Positions 56,719 through 64,000 of a stretch of 64,000 bases of DNA are shown one piece after another. Positions within the stretch are counted from its first letter, which is position 1, and the number at the start of each line of letters is the position of its first letter. The notes below the pieces were generated by a model. It saw only the letters and a list, made by a program, of their open reading frames with translations, was not told the origin of the DNA and made no database searches. The position numbers and the translations under genes are program-made. The DNA comes from Nocardia vulneris (GTDB lineage: Bacteria > Actinomycetota > Actinomycetes > Mycobacteriales > Mycobacteriaceae): contig NZ_BDCI01000015.1 in NCBI RefSeq assembly GCF_001613425.1, positions 62,001 to 126,000 on the forward strand. The letters run 5' to 3'.

Positions 56719-57399
56719 TCACATCGCACCGAGGGTGCCGGCGAGGAGGACGCCGCCGATGATGATGGCGGGGACGCCGAAGGCGATGGTGCCGACTATG
56801 GCGCCGAGGGCGGCGCCGGGGATGGCGGTGACGATGCAGCCGCCGAGGAAGCCGGGGATGGTGAGGACGCCGAAGGTGGGGAGGGTGGCGGCGCCGCCGA
56901 CGAGCAGCCCGCCGAGGAGGCAGCCGAGGGACGCGCCGACGAGGGTGCCGATGATGGTGCCCAGGGCGGTGCCGATGCCGACGACGGTGGAGAAGGTCGA
57001 CAGGGCGGCGCCGAACGCGGGGGAGGTCGGGTCCAGGGCGACGTCGTGTAACTGGTCGGTGGTGCCGGGGGCGGGTGTCGCGGTCGCGGGGTCGACGCTC
57101 GGGGTCAGGGTCGCGGTGTTGCCGTCGATGACGGCAGCGATCGGGTAGCGCTGGTTGTCCCGGTAGTAGCCGAGCGGGAACGCGGCCATCAGGTTACCGT
57201 CGTTGTCCCGGATCTCGAGGCGGTCGTCGGCGGTGTCGAGGGAGCCGGAGTCTGTGGTGAGGGTCATCGAGCTGCCGACGGCCTGCGCGGTGTACCGGAG
57301 GCCCGCGGGTTCCGGGTCGGCCTGCGCCGACGTGACCGAGCCGGCCACGATGGCAGCCGTACATGCCACCACGGCAACGAGTTTCGTCGATCGGTTCAT
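56719..57399 (-). CDS. Secreted protein with Gly-rich hydrophobic C-terminal half, unrecognised
   Basis: The 226-residue product has a signal peptide (LVAVVACTAAIVAGSVTSAQA) and a hydrophilic domain of about 90 residues (VDGNTATL-like strands). Its C-terminal half is dominated by Gly, Ala, Ile and Val with glycine-zipper-like spacing (GTALGTIIGTLVGASLGCLLGG in parts; AALGAIVGTIAFGV). Such regions insert in or line membranes. Proteins of this layout are frequent in Nocardia, function unknown. ATG 57399 or GTG 57405 is the start. The 221 bases upstream hold no gene. Confidence 0.82.
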   Translation of the reverse strand: MNRSTKLVAVVACTAAIVAGSVTSAQADPEPAGLRYTAQAVGSSMTLTTDSGSLDTADDRLEIRDNDGNLMAAFPLGYYRDNQRYPIAAVIDGNTATLTPSVDPATATPAPGTTDQLHDVALDPTSPAFGAALSTFSTVVGIGTALGTIIGTLVGASLGCLLGGLLVGGAATLPTFGVLTIPGFLGGCIVTAIPGAALGAIVGTIAFGVPAIIIGGVLLAGTLGAM

Positions 57400-57620
57400 G
57401 CGCACTCATCCTCGGTTTCGGCCTGTCGGCACGGCGGTACCGCGCATCGGTTCGGGATTGCGGACTTGTCCCGCGACGGCGTGGGCGTCGCGCAGCCCCG
57501 CTGACGATAGCGATTCCGCATGAATTTATGACTTCAACGGTAGTCGGCGAGTCGTCATAAGCAAGACTTGCTGAGTGTTAACCGCAGCACATTATTGGAC
57601 CATCGTCCAGTTTGCTGAAG

Positions 57621-60600
57621 TTAAGCCTCGACCTGCGGAGTCGCCCGATGCTCGAACAGTCGCCAGGCGGGCAGGCGAGACCCGTTCCGCTGCGCACCGG
57701 GTTCGGTCAGCAGCGCCGCACGCCGCTGTTGGAGCCGGAGATGGCGGGCGAACTCGTGCGCCGAAGCGACGCCGGTATCGAGGACGACCGCGGTTTCCGT
57801 CCCGGTGTCGGTCGTGACCAGTGCGTCCACGATGTACCCGGACCGGCGCACCGCCAAGTCGACCTGGCACCAGTCCTGTTTCAACCGTTGATGGAGCAGG
57901 TCACGCAACGCGGCACCGTGCTGCCACAGCACTTCGCCACGCGCAGCGGCGATTTCATCGTGTAGCCGACGGCCGAGACCGCCCCGGCGCACCCAGAAAT
58001 CGCTACTGCCGACGATGAACAGGTGCGCCCGCGCCCGCGTGATCGCGACATTCCACAGGTTCGCTTGCGCATCCAGGAAAGCCAGTGCGCCGGAACCGAT
58101 CCCGTCGGCAGCCACCAGGCTGAAGATGATCGCGTCACATTCGCCGCCCTGGAAGGTGTGTGCGGTGCCGACGCGAACGGATTCCACCCCGCGTAGTTTG
58201 CGGCGGATCAGCGCGGCCTGTCGGGTGAACGGGGTGACCACGCCGATGGTCGCGCCCGCCGGCAGGGCGTTGCGCAGGAAGTGCACACCGCGCAGTGCCC
58301 GCTCCGCCTCTGCCTCGTTGACCCAAGAATTCGCGTCGCGGCGGGCCCGCCCCGGTTCGTCGATCCATTGCACGGCAGGCTGATTCGTGCGCTGATGCTT
58401 GGCGACATCGGTCAGGATCGTGAGCGGTTTGCCGCGCGGCGTGTAGAAGATCCGGTCGGCCAGTCCGGCGATATCCGGGTGGCAACGGTAGTGCTCGTTC
58501 AGCAGCAGACTGCCGGACCGTGCGTGTTCGAACGCGTGAAATGCCGAGTCTCGGCGGTAATTCAGGTGTGTGTCGATGAGCCGGTCCCCGTCGAGCCCGT
58601 GCTCGTCGCGCATCCTGGCCTCGGTGGCCGGGGCCAGCTTGGCCACGTGTGGAAGTTGCAGCGGATCCCCGATGATCAAGGCACGTTCGGCCCGGAAGAG
58701 CACGGGCAGGACGGCGGCGATCGAACACTGGCTCGATTCGTCGACGATGACCAGGTCGAACAGGCCCGGCGCCGGCCGGAACAGCCGCGCGGAAAGGCAG
58801 GTGACGGCCCAGGCGGGCGCGGCCGCGATGGCGTCGCTTCGGCGCTTCCATTCGGTGCGGTAGTCACCGTCTTCGGCGAGCTGTTGCAGTGCGGCGCGCC
58901 CACCGGCCCGCAGGTCGTCGAGGGTCGCCGACACCAGGTCGCGGCTGGCGGCGCTCAGTGCTGCTTCGGTGCGCGTCCAACGCTGTGCCAGTTCGGAGTC
59001 GGGTGTCTGCGCGTTCGGGAACTCCTCGCGCCAACGAAGTTCTGCGACCACGTAGGCATGAAGATGCCCGCACAGCTGCGCGGCTTGTTCTTTTGTCGCC
59101 GTGATTCCCCAGCGGGACAAGAAGTTACGGCGTCGCCAGGTGGCGAAGAATCGGGCCTTTTCCAGTTTGGTGGCTTGGTTGCGAATGCGGATGAGAGCGG
59201 TGTCGTCCAGTTCGGTGGGGAACTCCGCAGCCGCGGCGATGGCGGCCCGCGCCCCGGCACGAGCCGCGCCGGCGGCGAACAGTTCGCGTTCGGCTCTCGC
59301 GTGGTCGGTGAACAGCTGCCGGACGTCTGCGTGCTCGCGGCAGACGTGCGCGTGCTCGGCCTGGTAGGTCGTGCGCGACATGGATGTCTGTCGATCGGCA
59401 GTGGCGGCGGCCAGCAGCGACTGTTTTTCCGCCGCACGGTAATTGAGGCGTTCGCCAGTGCCCGCGCTACCCGTGCGGATCATCAGTCCGGGGATCGCCG
59501 CCTCGCAGCGCTGCCACACCTCGTCCACGGCCGTGTTGTTCGTCGACGCGACCAAGACGCGTTGTCCGTGCGCCACCGCGGTAGCCACGATATTGACGAT
59601 CAGCGCGCTCTTACCGGTACCGGGCGGCCCGGTGGCGACGGTGAGGCGCTGCGTCATGGCCGCGGCGAGAATGTCGGATTGTGCGTCGTTCATCGGCCCG
59701 AGGAGGACCGGAGCGGGTGGTTGTCCGGCCACCACCTCGGCGGCTCGACGCGGGTCGAGCAGGGTGCCCAGTGCCGTCCCACCGATCGCCGCGGGATTCC
59801 GGCTGATGTCGTTCAGATCGTCGAGCAGTTTGCGGATGGCCTTGTCGGTCGGAACCGTCAGCAGCACACCGATATTGCGCGCACCGCTGCGCGGCGTGGC
59901 TACCTCCAGCGACTCCTGGAGCCGGTCCGGATCGATGTCTTCGACCCAGGGCAGTTCGAACTCCTCCCGCAGCAGGTTGCGGATCTCGCGGGTCATCAGC
60001 GAGCGATCGGCGGGACCCCACTCCGGCTGGTACGTGCTGATCAAGGCTTCGGCCGCGTCTTTGTCCAGCAGTTGCGCCGCCAAAGCCGGGTTCACGCGCG
60101 GTTCGCCGTAGGGGCGTAGGCGCGGTGTCTCCGAGTCGGCGTCGATGACCTCGATATCCCGGATGAGCAGGGGCGCGCAGGTCGGTTCACGCAGTTGCGT
60201 TCGCTCGGCATCGGCGAAGAGCACGACAACGGGATAGCCGTATACCAGCTCTACAGCTTTGCCCGCGGCTTCCGTCAGCTGCGAAATCAACTGCGGGGGA
60301 GCGGGAAGTGCGCCGTCGCCGTCCACGCCGTTGCCGCTGAGAAACCGCTCCGGGCCGCCGAGGAACACCGCGGCGGTGCTTCTCGCGGCGAAGGACAACC
60401 GCGCGGCGTCGGCGTTCTCGGCTTGCAGGCAGTCGCGGTAGTAGCTGATCAGCCGCTCCCATTCCGACCGATGGGACACGACCCGTGGTTGAGCGAGGTG
60501 GGTGCCGATGCGGTCGCGGGACCGCGCCACCGACCGGATCAGCGGCGCGGAGGCGAGGTAGATCGCCCCGGCCACCCCGACCGCCGACATCACCGGCGTT

Positions 60601-61289
60601 TGGCGCCGGCCGGACTCGCGGGCGGTCAGCGCGCGGTGCACATGGTGATAGAGCTCGTCGACCGCGACTCGCCCGTCGCGATCCTGGTCGCCCGCGCCGG
60701 AACGGAGCGCATCGATCAGCTCACCGGTGAAGATCGACGGATCGCCGGGATTCTCGCCAGGAAAGGACGCTTCGGCGGATTGCGACGACGCCAAGACGTA
60801 GACGCCGCGGGTGGCCAGCGGCGCCGCGCCCTGGGCGGTCGCGGCCTTCGTGGTCGCGAAGCCGGTGGTGAATCCGCCGCTGTTGCAGCAATCGATGACG
60901 AGCACGCGCTGCCGGGCGTGACAGTCGTCCAGCAGATCGTTGAGAAAGCCGGCCGACACCGCCGACTCGAATTCGTTGTGCCGGGTATCGCGGGCGATGA
61001 AATGGAACTCGGCGGTCTTCGGCTCCCGGCACCCGTGCCCGCTGATGTACACCATGGTCAGTTCGTCCTTGGTGCTGCGTTCGAGGAAGTCACGCAGACC
61101 CTGCCGCAGGGCCGACACCTCCGGGTCGAACAGCGTCGTGACCTCGTCGAACGAGCCGATCTTCGGATCGACGAGTACCTCACGAAAATTCTCTACGTCG
61201 GTCCGGGTGCAGGGGAGCGCCGCAAAATGGGAATCGGCGTAGCTGCCGATCCCCACCAGCAGGGCCCGCCGGACAGCGGGCCGGGTCAT
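57621..61289 (-). CDS. Caspase (C14)-SF1 helicase fusion protein
   Basis: The 1222-residue product begins with a caspase-like peptidase: His85 in YISGHGCREP and Cys135 in VIDCCNSGG form the dyad. An EF-hand-like loop DQDRDGRVAVDE sits at residues 201-212. An uncharacterised segment (about 240-530) leads to a DNA2/Upf1-like helicase: Walker A GPPGTGKS (554-561), IVDESSQ (848-854), GDPLQLP (874-880), NEHYRCHPDI (931-940), GTAHTFQGGE (1041-1050) and VAITRARAHL (1081-1090). The last 100 residues may be a degenerate PD-(D/E)XK-like domain. Its ATG overlaps the upstream EACC1-like stop. Predicted role: NTP-dependent conflict or cell-suicide effector (inference). Confidence 0.93.
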   Translation of the reverse strand: MTRPAVRRALLVGIGSYADSHFAALPCTRTDVENFREVLVDPKIGSFDEVTTLFDPEVSALRQGLRDFLERSTKDELTMVYISGHGCREPKTAEFHFIARDTRHNEFESAVSAGFLNDLLDDCHARQRVLVIDCCNSGGFTTGFATTKAATAQGAAPLATRGVYVLASSQSAEASFPGENPGDPSIFTGELIDALRSGAGDQDRDGRVAVDELYHHVHRALTARESGRRQTPVMSAVGVAGAIYLASAPLIRSVARSRDRIGTHLAQPRVVSHRSEWERLISYYRDCLQAENADAARLSFAARSTAAVFLGGPERFLSGNGVDGDGALPAPPQLISQLTEAAGKAVELVYGYPVVVLFADAERTQLREPTCAPLLIRDIEVIDADSETPRLRPYGEPRVNPALAAQLLDKDAAEALISTYQPEWGPADRSLMTREIRNLLREEFELPWVEDIDPDRLQESLEVATPRSGARNIGVLLTVPTDKAIRKLLDDLNDISRNPAAIGGTALGTLLDPRRAAEVVAGQPPAPVLLGPMNDAQSDILAAAMTQRLTVATGPPGTGKSALIVNIVATAVAHGQRVLVASTNNTAVDEVWQRCEAAIPGLMIRTGSAGTGERLNYRAAEKQSLLAAATADRQTSMSRTTYQAEHAHVCREHADVRQLFTDHARAERELFAAGAARAGARAAIAAAAEFPTELDDTALIRIRNQATKLEKARFFATWRRRNFLSRWGITATKEQAAQLCGHLHAYVVAELRWREEFPNAQTPDSELAQRWTRTEAALSAASRDLVSATLDDLRAGGRAALQQLAEDGDYRTEWKRRSDAIAAAPAWAVTCLSARLFRPAPGLFDLVIVDESSQCSIAAVLPVLFRAERALIIGDPLQLPHVAKLAPATEARMRDEHGLDGDRLIDTHLNYRRDSAFHAFEHARSGSLLLNEHYRCHPDIAGLADRIFYTPRGKPLTILTDVAKHQRTNQPAVQWIDEPGRARRDANSWVNEAEAERALRGVHFLRNALPAGATIGVVTPFTRQAALIRRKLRGVESVRVGTAHTFQGGECDAIIFSLVAADGIGSGALAFLDAQANLWNVAITRARAHLFIVGSSDFWVRRGGLGRRLHDEIAAARGEVLWQHGAALRDLLHQRLKQDWCQVDLAVRRSGYIVDALVTTDTGTETAVVLDTGVASAHEFARHLRLQQRRAALLTEPGAQRNGSRLPAWRLFEHRATPQVEA

Positions 61290-61657
61290 CCCCTGGGTCG
61301 GCGAAGCAGTTCGAGCAGCAGCGTCAGCTGCGCGTCGGTCGGTTCGCCGCTGATCTCCATGACTTCGTCACCGACCGTCACGCGGACCCGGCCCTGACGC
61401 TCTTTGAGACATAGAGACTTGATCTTTTCGGCGACCAAGGGCGCCGCCAGCGGCCACGGGTACTCCAGCGTGATGCGAAGAACCTCGTCGAGCACCCCCT
61501 TGGCGCCGGATGCCGGCTCCGGTGCGAAGTACGAGAAGTCGACGGTCAGGTCGTCGATCTCACTCAGCGATTTGCCGAAAGCCCTTGTGGCGTCTTCCGC
61601 GTCGATGGCGTCGTCACCGTGTACTTCGACGAATGCCGTCTGCGTTCCATGCCCCAT
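61286..61657 (-). CDS. EACC1-like small protein partnered with the caspase-helicase
   Basis: The 123-residue product is a single alpha/beta domain: an N-terminal acidic stretch, then LSEIDDLTVDFSYF, the segment ASGAKGVLDEVLRITLE, and strands VRVTVGDEVMEISGEPTD followed by LTLLLELLRR. This pattern matches my recollection of effector-associated constant component 1 (EACC1), a small domain encoded beside caspase or trypsin-like proteins in actinobacterial conflict systems. GGGAGGGA lies about 5 bases before ATG 61657. Its TGA overlaps the caspase gene (ATGA), so the two are made together. A profile search is needed to confirm the family. Confidence 0.8.
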   Translation of the reverse strand: MGHGTQTAFVEVHGDDAIDAEDATRAFGKSLSEIDDLTVDFSYFAPEPASGAKGVLDEVLRITLEYPWPLAAPLVAEKIKSLCLKERQGRVRVTVGDEVMEISGEPTDAQLTLLLELLRRPRG

Positions 61658-61906
61658 CGCAGTCCCTCCCTGAGCATTGCGTGCGTTACGGATAAAGCTC
61701 GATGCCCGAACAGCCTATGCCGTCCGGACACTACACAGCAGCCGAACCGACGGGCAACCAACCTGAAACCTGTTGCATGGGAGCCTTTTCGGTGGTGCGG
61801 AGCCGAAGTGCGCAGGTCGGCGTTCGTGCCCGGATTCGTGAGCATCGGCTCACAGGAGCCGGCGATTTCGCTACCCTCACAGGACCAACTCGTGCGGAGG
61901 GGTCCC
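61658..61906. promoter_or_regulatory. Divergent intergenic region between EACC1-caspase operon and IMPase operon
   Basis: These 249 bases hold the start signals of both operons. Rightward, TACCCT at 61872-61877 could be a -10 and CGGAGGGG at 61895-61902 the ribosome-binding site of TTG 61907. Leftward, only GGGAGGGA before 61657 is clear. Neither strand shows a convincing gene. Confidence 0.4.
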
Positions 61907-62758
61907 TTGAGCGATGTCGGATCGTTGTGGAAGGCATTGGACGAGCAGTTGCTGCCGTTGCTCGGCGGGTATCGGAAGAATCTCGGATCGTTGCACGTAG
62001 ATCGGAAGGCCGACGACACGTTGCTGTCGGAGGCGGATCTCGCGACGCAGACGGCGATCATCGAGACGATTCAACGGCACTATCCGGGGTCTCGGTTCGT
62101 CGCGGAGGAAGACGAGGCCGAGCTGCCGAGTTCGGGCGAGCCGACCTGGATCATCGATCCGATCGACGGCACCAGCGAGTTCGTCTCGCCGGACGGGCGT
62201 GAATTCTGCAGTGTCGTGTGCCTTCTCGACGCGGGCGTGCCTGCGGCCGCCTATGTGTTTGCGCCCGAATTGGGTGCCGGTCGGACGCCGATCGCGATCC
62301 ACTGGTCCGGGGAGGTCCTCGTGAACGGGCAGCCGGCCCCGCAGTTGACGGCGGCGGCGAAACCGCGACGCGCGTCCGTCACACGCAGCAAGGGTTCGGC
62401 GCCCCGGAAGTTCGAAGCCGCGCTCGCGGATATCGGGTGCGCGATGAAGCTCCGTACCACCTCTCAGACGCTGGACATGGTTCGCACCTGCCTCGATCTG
62501 TCCGCGTGGACGCAGGCGCCGGACCAGCAATTCGACCTGTTCTACCGGCCGAACCAGAAGGTCTGGGATGGGGCGGCGGGGATCGGGCTGGCCACGGCCA
62601 TGGGCCGGACGGCGACCGGCGGCGACGGGCAGAGTCAACTACCACTGCAGCCGCAGTTTCTCGCGCAGCGCGAACCGGTGTTCGCCGAAACCATTGCGGG
62701 CGAACCGGATTCGGTCCGGTGGTTCATCCAGGTACTGGCGGAGTCGCGGGGCGGTTGA
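61907..62758 (+). CDS. Inositol monophosphatase-family phosphatase (CysQ/IMPase-like)
   Basis: The 283-residue product has the Mg-binding motifs of the family: VAEEDEAEL (Glu68/Glu69), WIIDPIDGTSEF (Asp84, Asp87) and the late VWDGAAGIGLATAMG. Members dephosphorylate inositol phosphates, 3'-phosphoadenosine 5'-phosphate or sugar phosphates; this one cannot be assigned. TTG 61907 is chosen on the GGAGGGG just upstream; GTG 61892 is the alternative. Its TGA overlaps the ATG of the next gene. The placement next to the caspase-helicase operon is unusual for a housekeeping phosphatase. Confidence 0.85.
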   Translation: MSDVGSLWKALDEQLLPLLGGYRKNLGSLHVDRKADDTLLSEADLATQTAIIETIQRHYPGSRFVAEEDEAELPSSGEPTWIIDPIDGTSEFVSPDGREFCSVVCLLDAGVPAAAYVFAPELGAGRTPIAIHWSGEVLVNGQPAPQLTAAAKPRRASVTRSKGSAPRKFEAALADIGCAMKLRTTSQTLDMVRTCLDLSAWTQAPDQQFDLFYRPNQKVWDGAAGIGLATAMGRTATGGDGQSQLPLQPQFLAQREPVFAETIAGEPDSVRWFIQVLAESRGG

Positions 62759-64000
62759 TGTCGAATCGTGTCATGGTGGACGTCACGACGTTCATCAGCG
62801 CGGAAGAATTCATTCTTTCGCAGAATTCCCGGCAACCGGCAAGGCCGCGCGATCCTTTTGCGCAGCAGTGTTATGCGGAACTCGTACAGTCCCTGATCTA
62901 CTTCGACGAGGTGCTGGTGCCGCACCCGACAAAATTGAATCCGGTGGCCGCCGACTACGGCACGTATCCGCGAATCCTGCGTCATCTGTTCGACCTTCGA
63001 ATCGCGGTGCCGATGGCGATCGGCCCGCAGGATCGGCCCGCGCTCGACGCCGCCGAAGCCGCGGCGATGGAGACGCTGAAGACGACCGGTGTCGAGACCA
63101 TGCTGCGGTTCATCGACAAGACCCGCAGAGCGGATCGAGAGGTGCAGGAGCGCGGCGGCGGTCAGCGCATGCTGGCGAACATCGCGGCGTGGGCGGACTA
63201 CCAGTGGGAAAACGTCCGGATCGACGACCATCACCGTGCTCGGATCGGCGGCGTGGACGGTGTGGAACTCGACGCGTTCGGTCAATGGGCGCGGGCCTCG
63301 TCGTTCGCGATGGAGGGACAGTTCCGCAACCTGATCGCGGATACGCACCAGCAACTGTGGCTGATTGCCACACTGGTGCGTTCGCTGCGTTACTCGGCGC
63401 GGGCGAAGGTGAATGGTGTTGCGTATACGCCGCATCCGCTGCGGCGTGATTTCTCGGTCATGTTCGATCTGTTCGACGACGGCGTTCCGGAGAATACGAT
63501 CGAGGAGGTTATTTCCGCGGTTCGCGGGATTCCCAGCGATATCCGCAAGGTCGCCGGACCGCGGGAGGGGCGACGACTGCAATTGCTCGAATATCAGCTG
63601 CCACTGCTAGGTGGGCGGTTGTGGTCGTTGCAGGATCGCGGGCGGTCGAGTCCGGACCGCTGGCTGGCGATGGTGTGCGGTCGAATCGATGAATATCGTT
63701 CTCGTGCAGTCGATTTCCGTAGGGCACTGTCTCGTTGTGATACCGAGGAGGAAGCGCGGCGGCTGGAGCTCGACGTGGAAGGGGTGCGGGATCAGTTGCT
63801 ACGGCACCTCGGACTGGATTCCGCCGAGCGGAACGCGACCGAGGAAGGGTTGATCGAAACGGTCGCTTCGGTGGCGGAGTGGGGGACCGGGGTGCCGGTG
63901 ACGCGGCCGTTGCGGCTGGCGATGGTGCCGTTTCGGCGGCATGCGGGCAATCTCGAGGGGTTGCATCAGAAGTTCTTGTATCGCGAGTTCGTTCGGGAGA
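62758..64000 (+). CDS. Unrecognised protein, partial (runs off window)
   Basis: The frame is open from ATG 62758 to the window end, giving more than 414 residues. It starts MSNRVMVDVTTFISAEEFIL. The visible part is rich in Arg, Asp and Glu with predicted helices and no membrane segment or signal peptide; features such as AMEGQFRNLIADTHQQLWLIA and ELDVEGVRDQLLRHLGLDSA suggest an all-helical soluble protein. No P-loop or catalytic motif appears so far. It shares one base with the phosphatase stop, so the two are one operon. No family is recognised. Confidence 0.85.
   Translation, partial: MSNRVMVDVTTFISAEEFILSQNSRQPARPRDPFAQQCYAELVQSLIYFDEVLVPHPTKLNPVAADYGTYPRILRHLFDLRIAVPMAIGPQDRPALDAAEAAAMETLKTTGVETMLRFIDKTRRADREVQERGGGQRMLANIAAWADYQWENVRIDDHHRARIGGVDGVELDAFGQWARASSFAMEGQFRNLIADTHQQLWLIATLVRSLRYSARAKVNGVAYTPHPLRRDFSVMFDLFDDGVPENTIEEVISAVRGIPSDIRKVAGPREGRRLQLLEYQLPLLGGRLWSLQDRGRSSPDRWLAMVCGRIDEYRSRAVDFRRALSRCDTEEEARRLELDVEGVRDQLLRHLGLDSAERNATEEGLIETVASVAEWGTGVPVTRPLRLAMVPFRRHAGNLEGLHQKFLYREFVRE

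Overview
This window is a high-GC actinobacterial chromosome segment, most likely Nocardia or a close relative (inference from gene order and content; no rRNA is present to confirm). The backbone follows the order known in mycobacteria and nocardiae: ftsY-amtB-glnK-glnD-ffh, then rpsP-khpA-rimM-trmD, then rplS-lepB-rnhB-DUF2469-yraN-comM-dprA-xerC-M23 peptidase, then rpsB-tsf-pyrH-frr-cdsA and rlmN. Other supporting traits are an F420-type LLM oxidoreductase, many GTG/TTG starts, a canonical KstR-type operator, and many genes whose start codon lies 5-7 nt behind a TANNNT-like -10 box (leaderless architecture).

Layout. 1-7625: SRP receptor and SRP protein flanking an ammonium-uptake/PII-signalling cluster. 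7700-12615: amidohydrolase, a divergent MarR/questin-oxidase-like pair with an operator between them, an LLM oxidoreductase, a membrane-anchored methyltransferase and an untracked 54-residue gene. 12842-14730: rpsP operon. 14752-19578: LuxR-type regulator divergent from two acyl-CoA synthetases, plus a small secreted protein. 19745-25217: Tex, a membrane protein, a repeat-rich spacer, an ECF41-type sigma factor divergent from a DoxX gene with a shared promoter element, and a decayed serine-hydrolase gene. 25378-33708: rplS, two tandem signal peptidases I carrying duplicated terminator/promoter modules, rnhB, DUF2469, yraN, comM, dprA, a VapBC pair and xerC. 33907-47195: cell-wall peptidases, a TetR/MFS efflux pair, a secreted lipase, a KstR-operator-linked acetoacetate-decarboxylase-family gene, two DUF202 proteins, an alkyl sulfatase, a DoxX-like membrane protein, DUF1990 and an epoxide hydrolase. 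47587-52116: rpsB-tsf-pyrH-frr-cdsA.

From 52117 on the backbone gives way to accessory genes. First comes a winged-helix/nucleotidyltransferase pair behind an AT-rich palindromic promoter, then LapA-like protein and rlmN, then an excisionase-type antitoxin with a PIN toxin and a secreted protein. Next is a two-gene operon of a small EACC1-like protein and a 1222-residue caspase-SF1 helicase fusion. It is divergent from an inositol-monophosphatase-family gene and an unrecognised protein that runs off the window. The caspase-helicase locus is the best candidate for an unusual (probably conflict or defence) system here.
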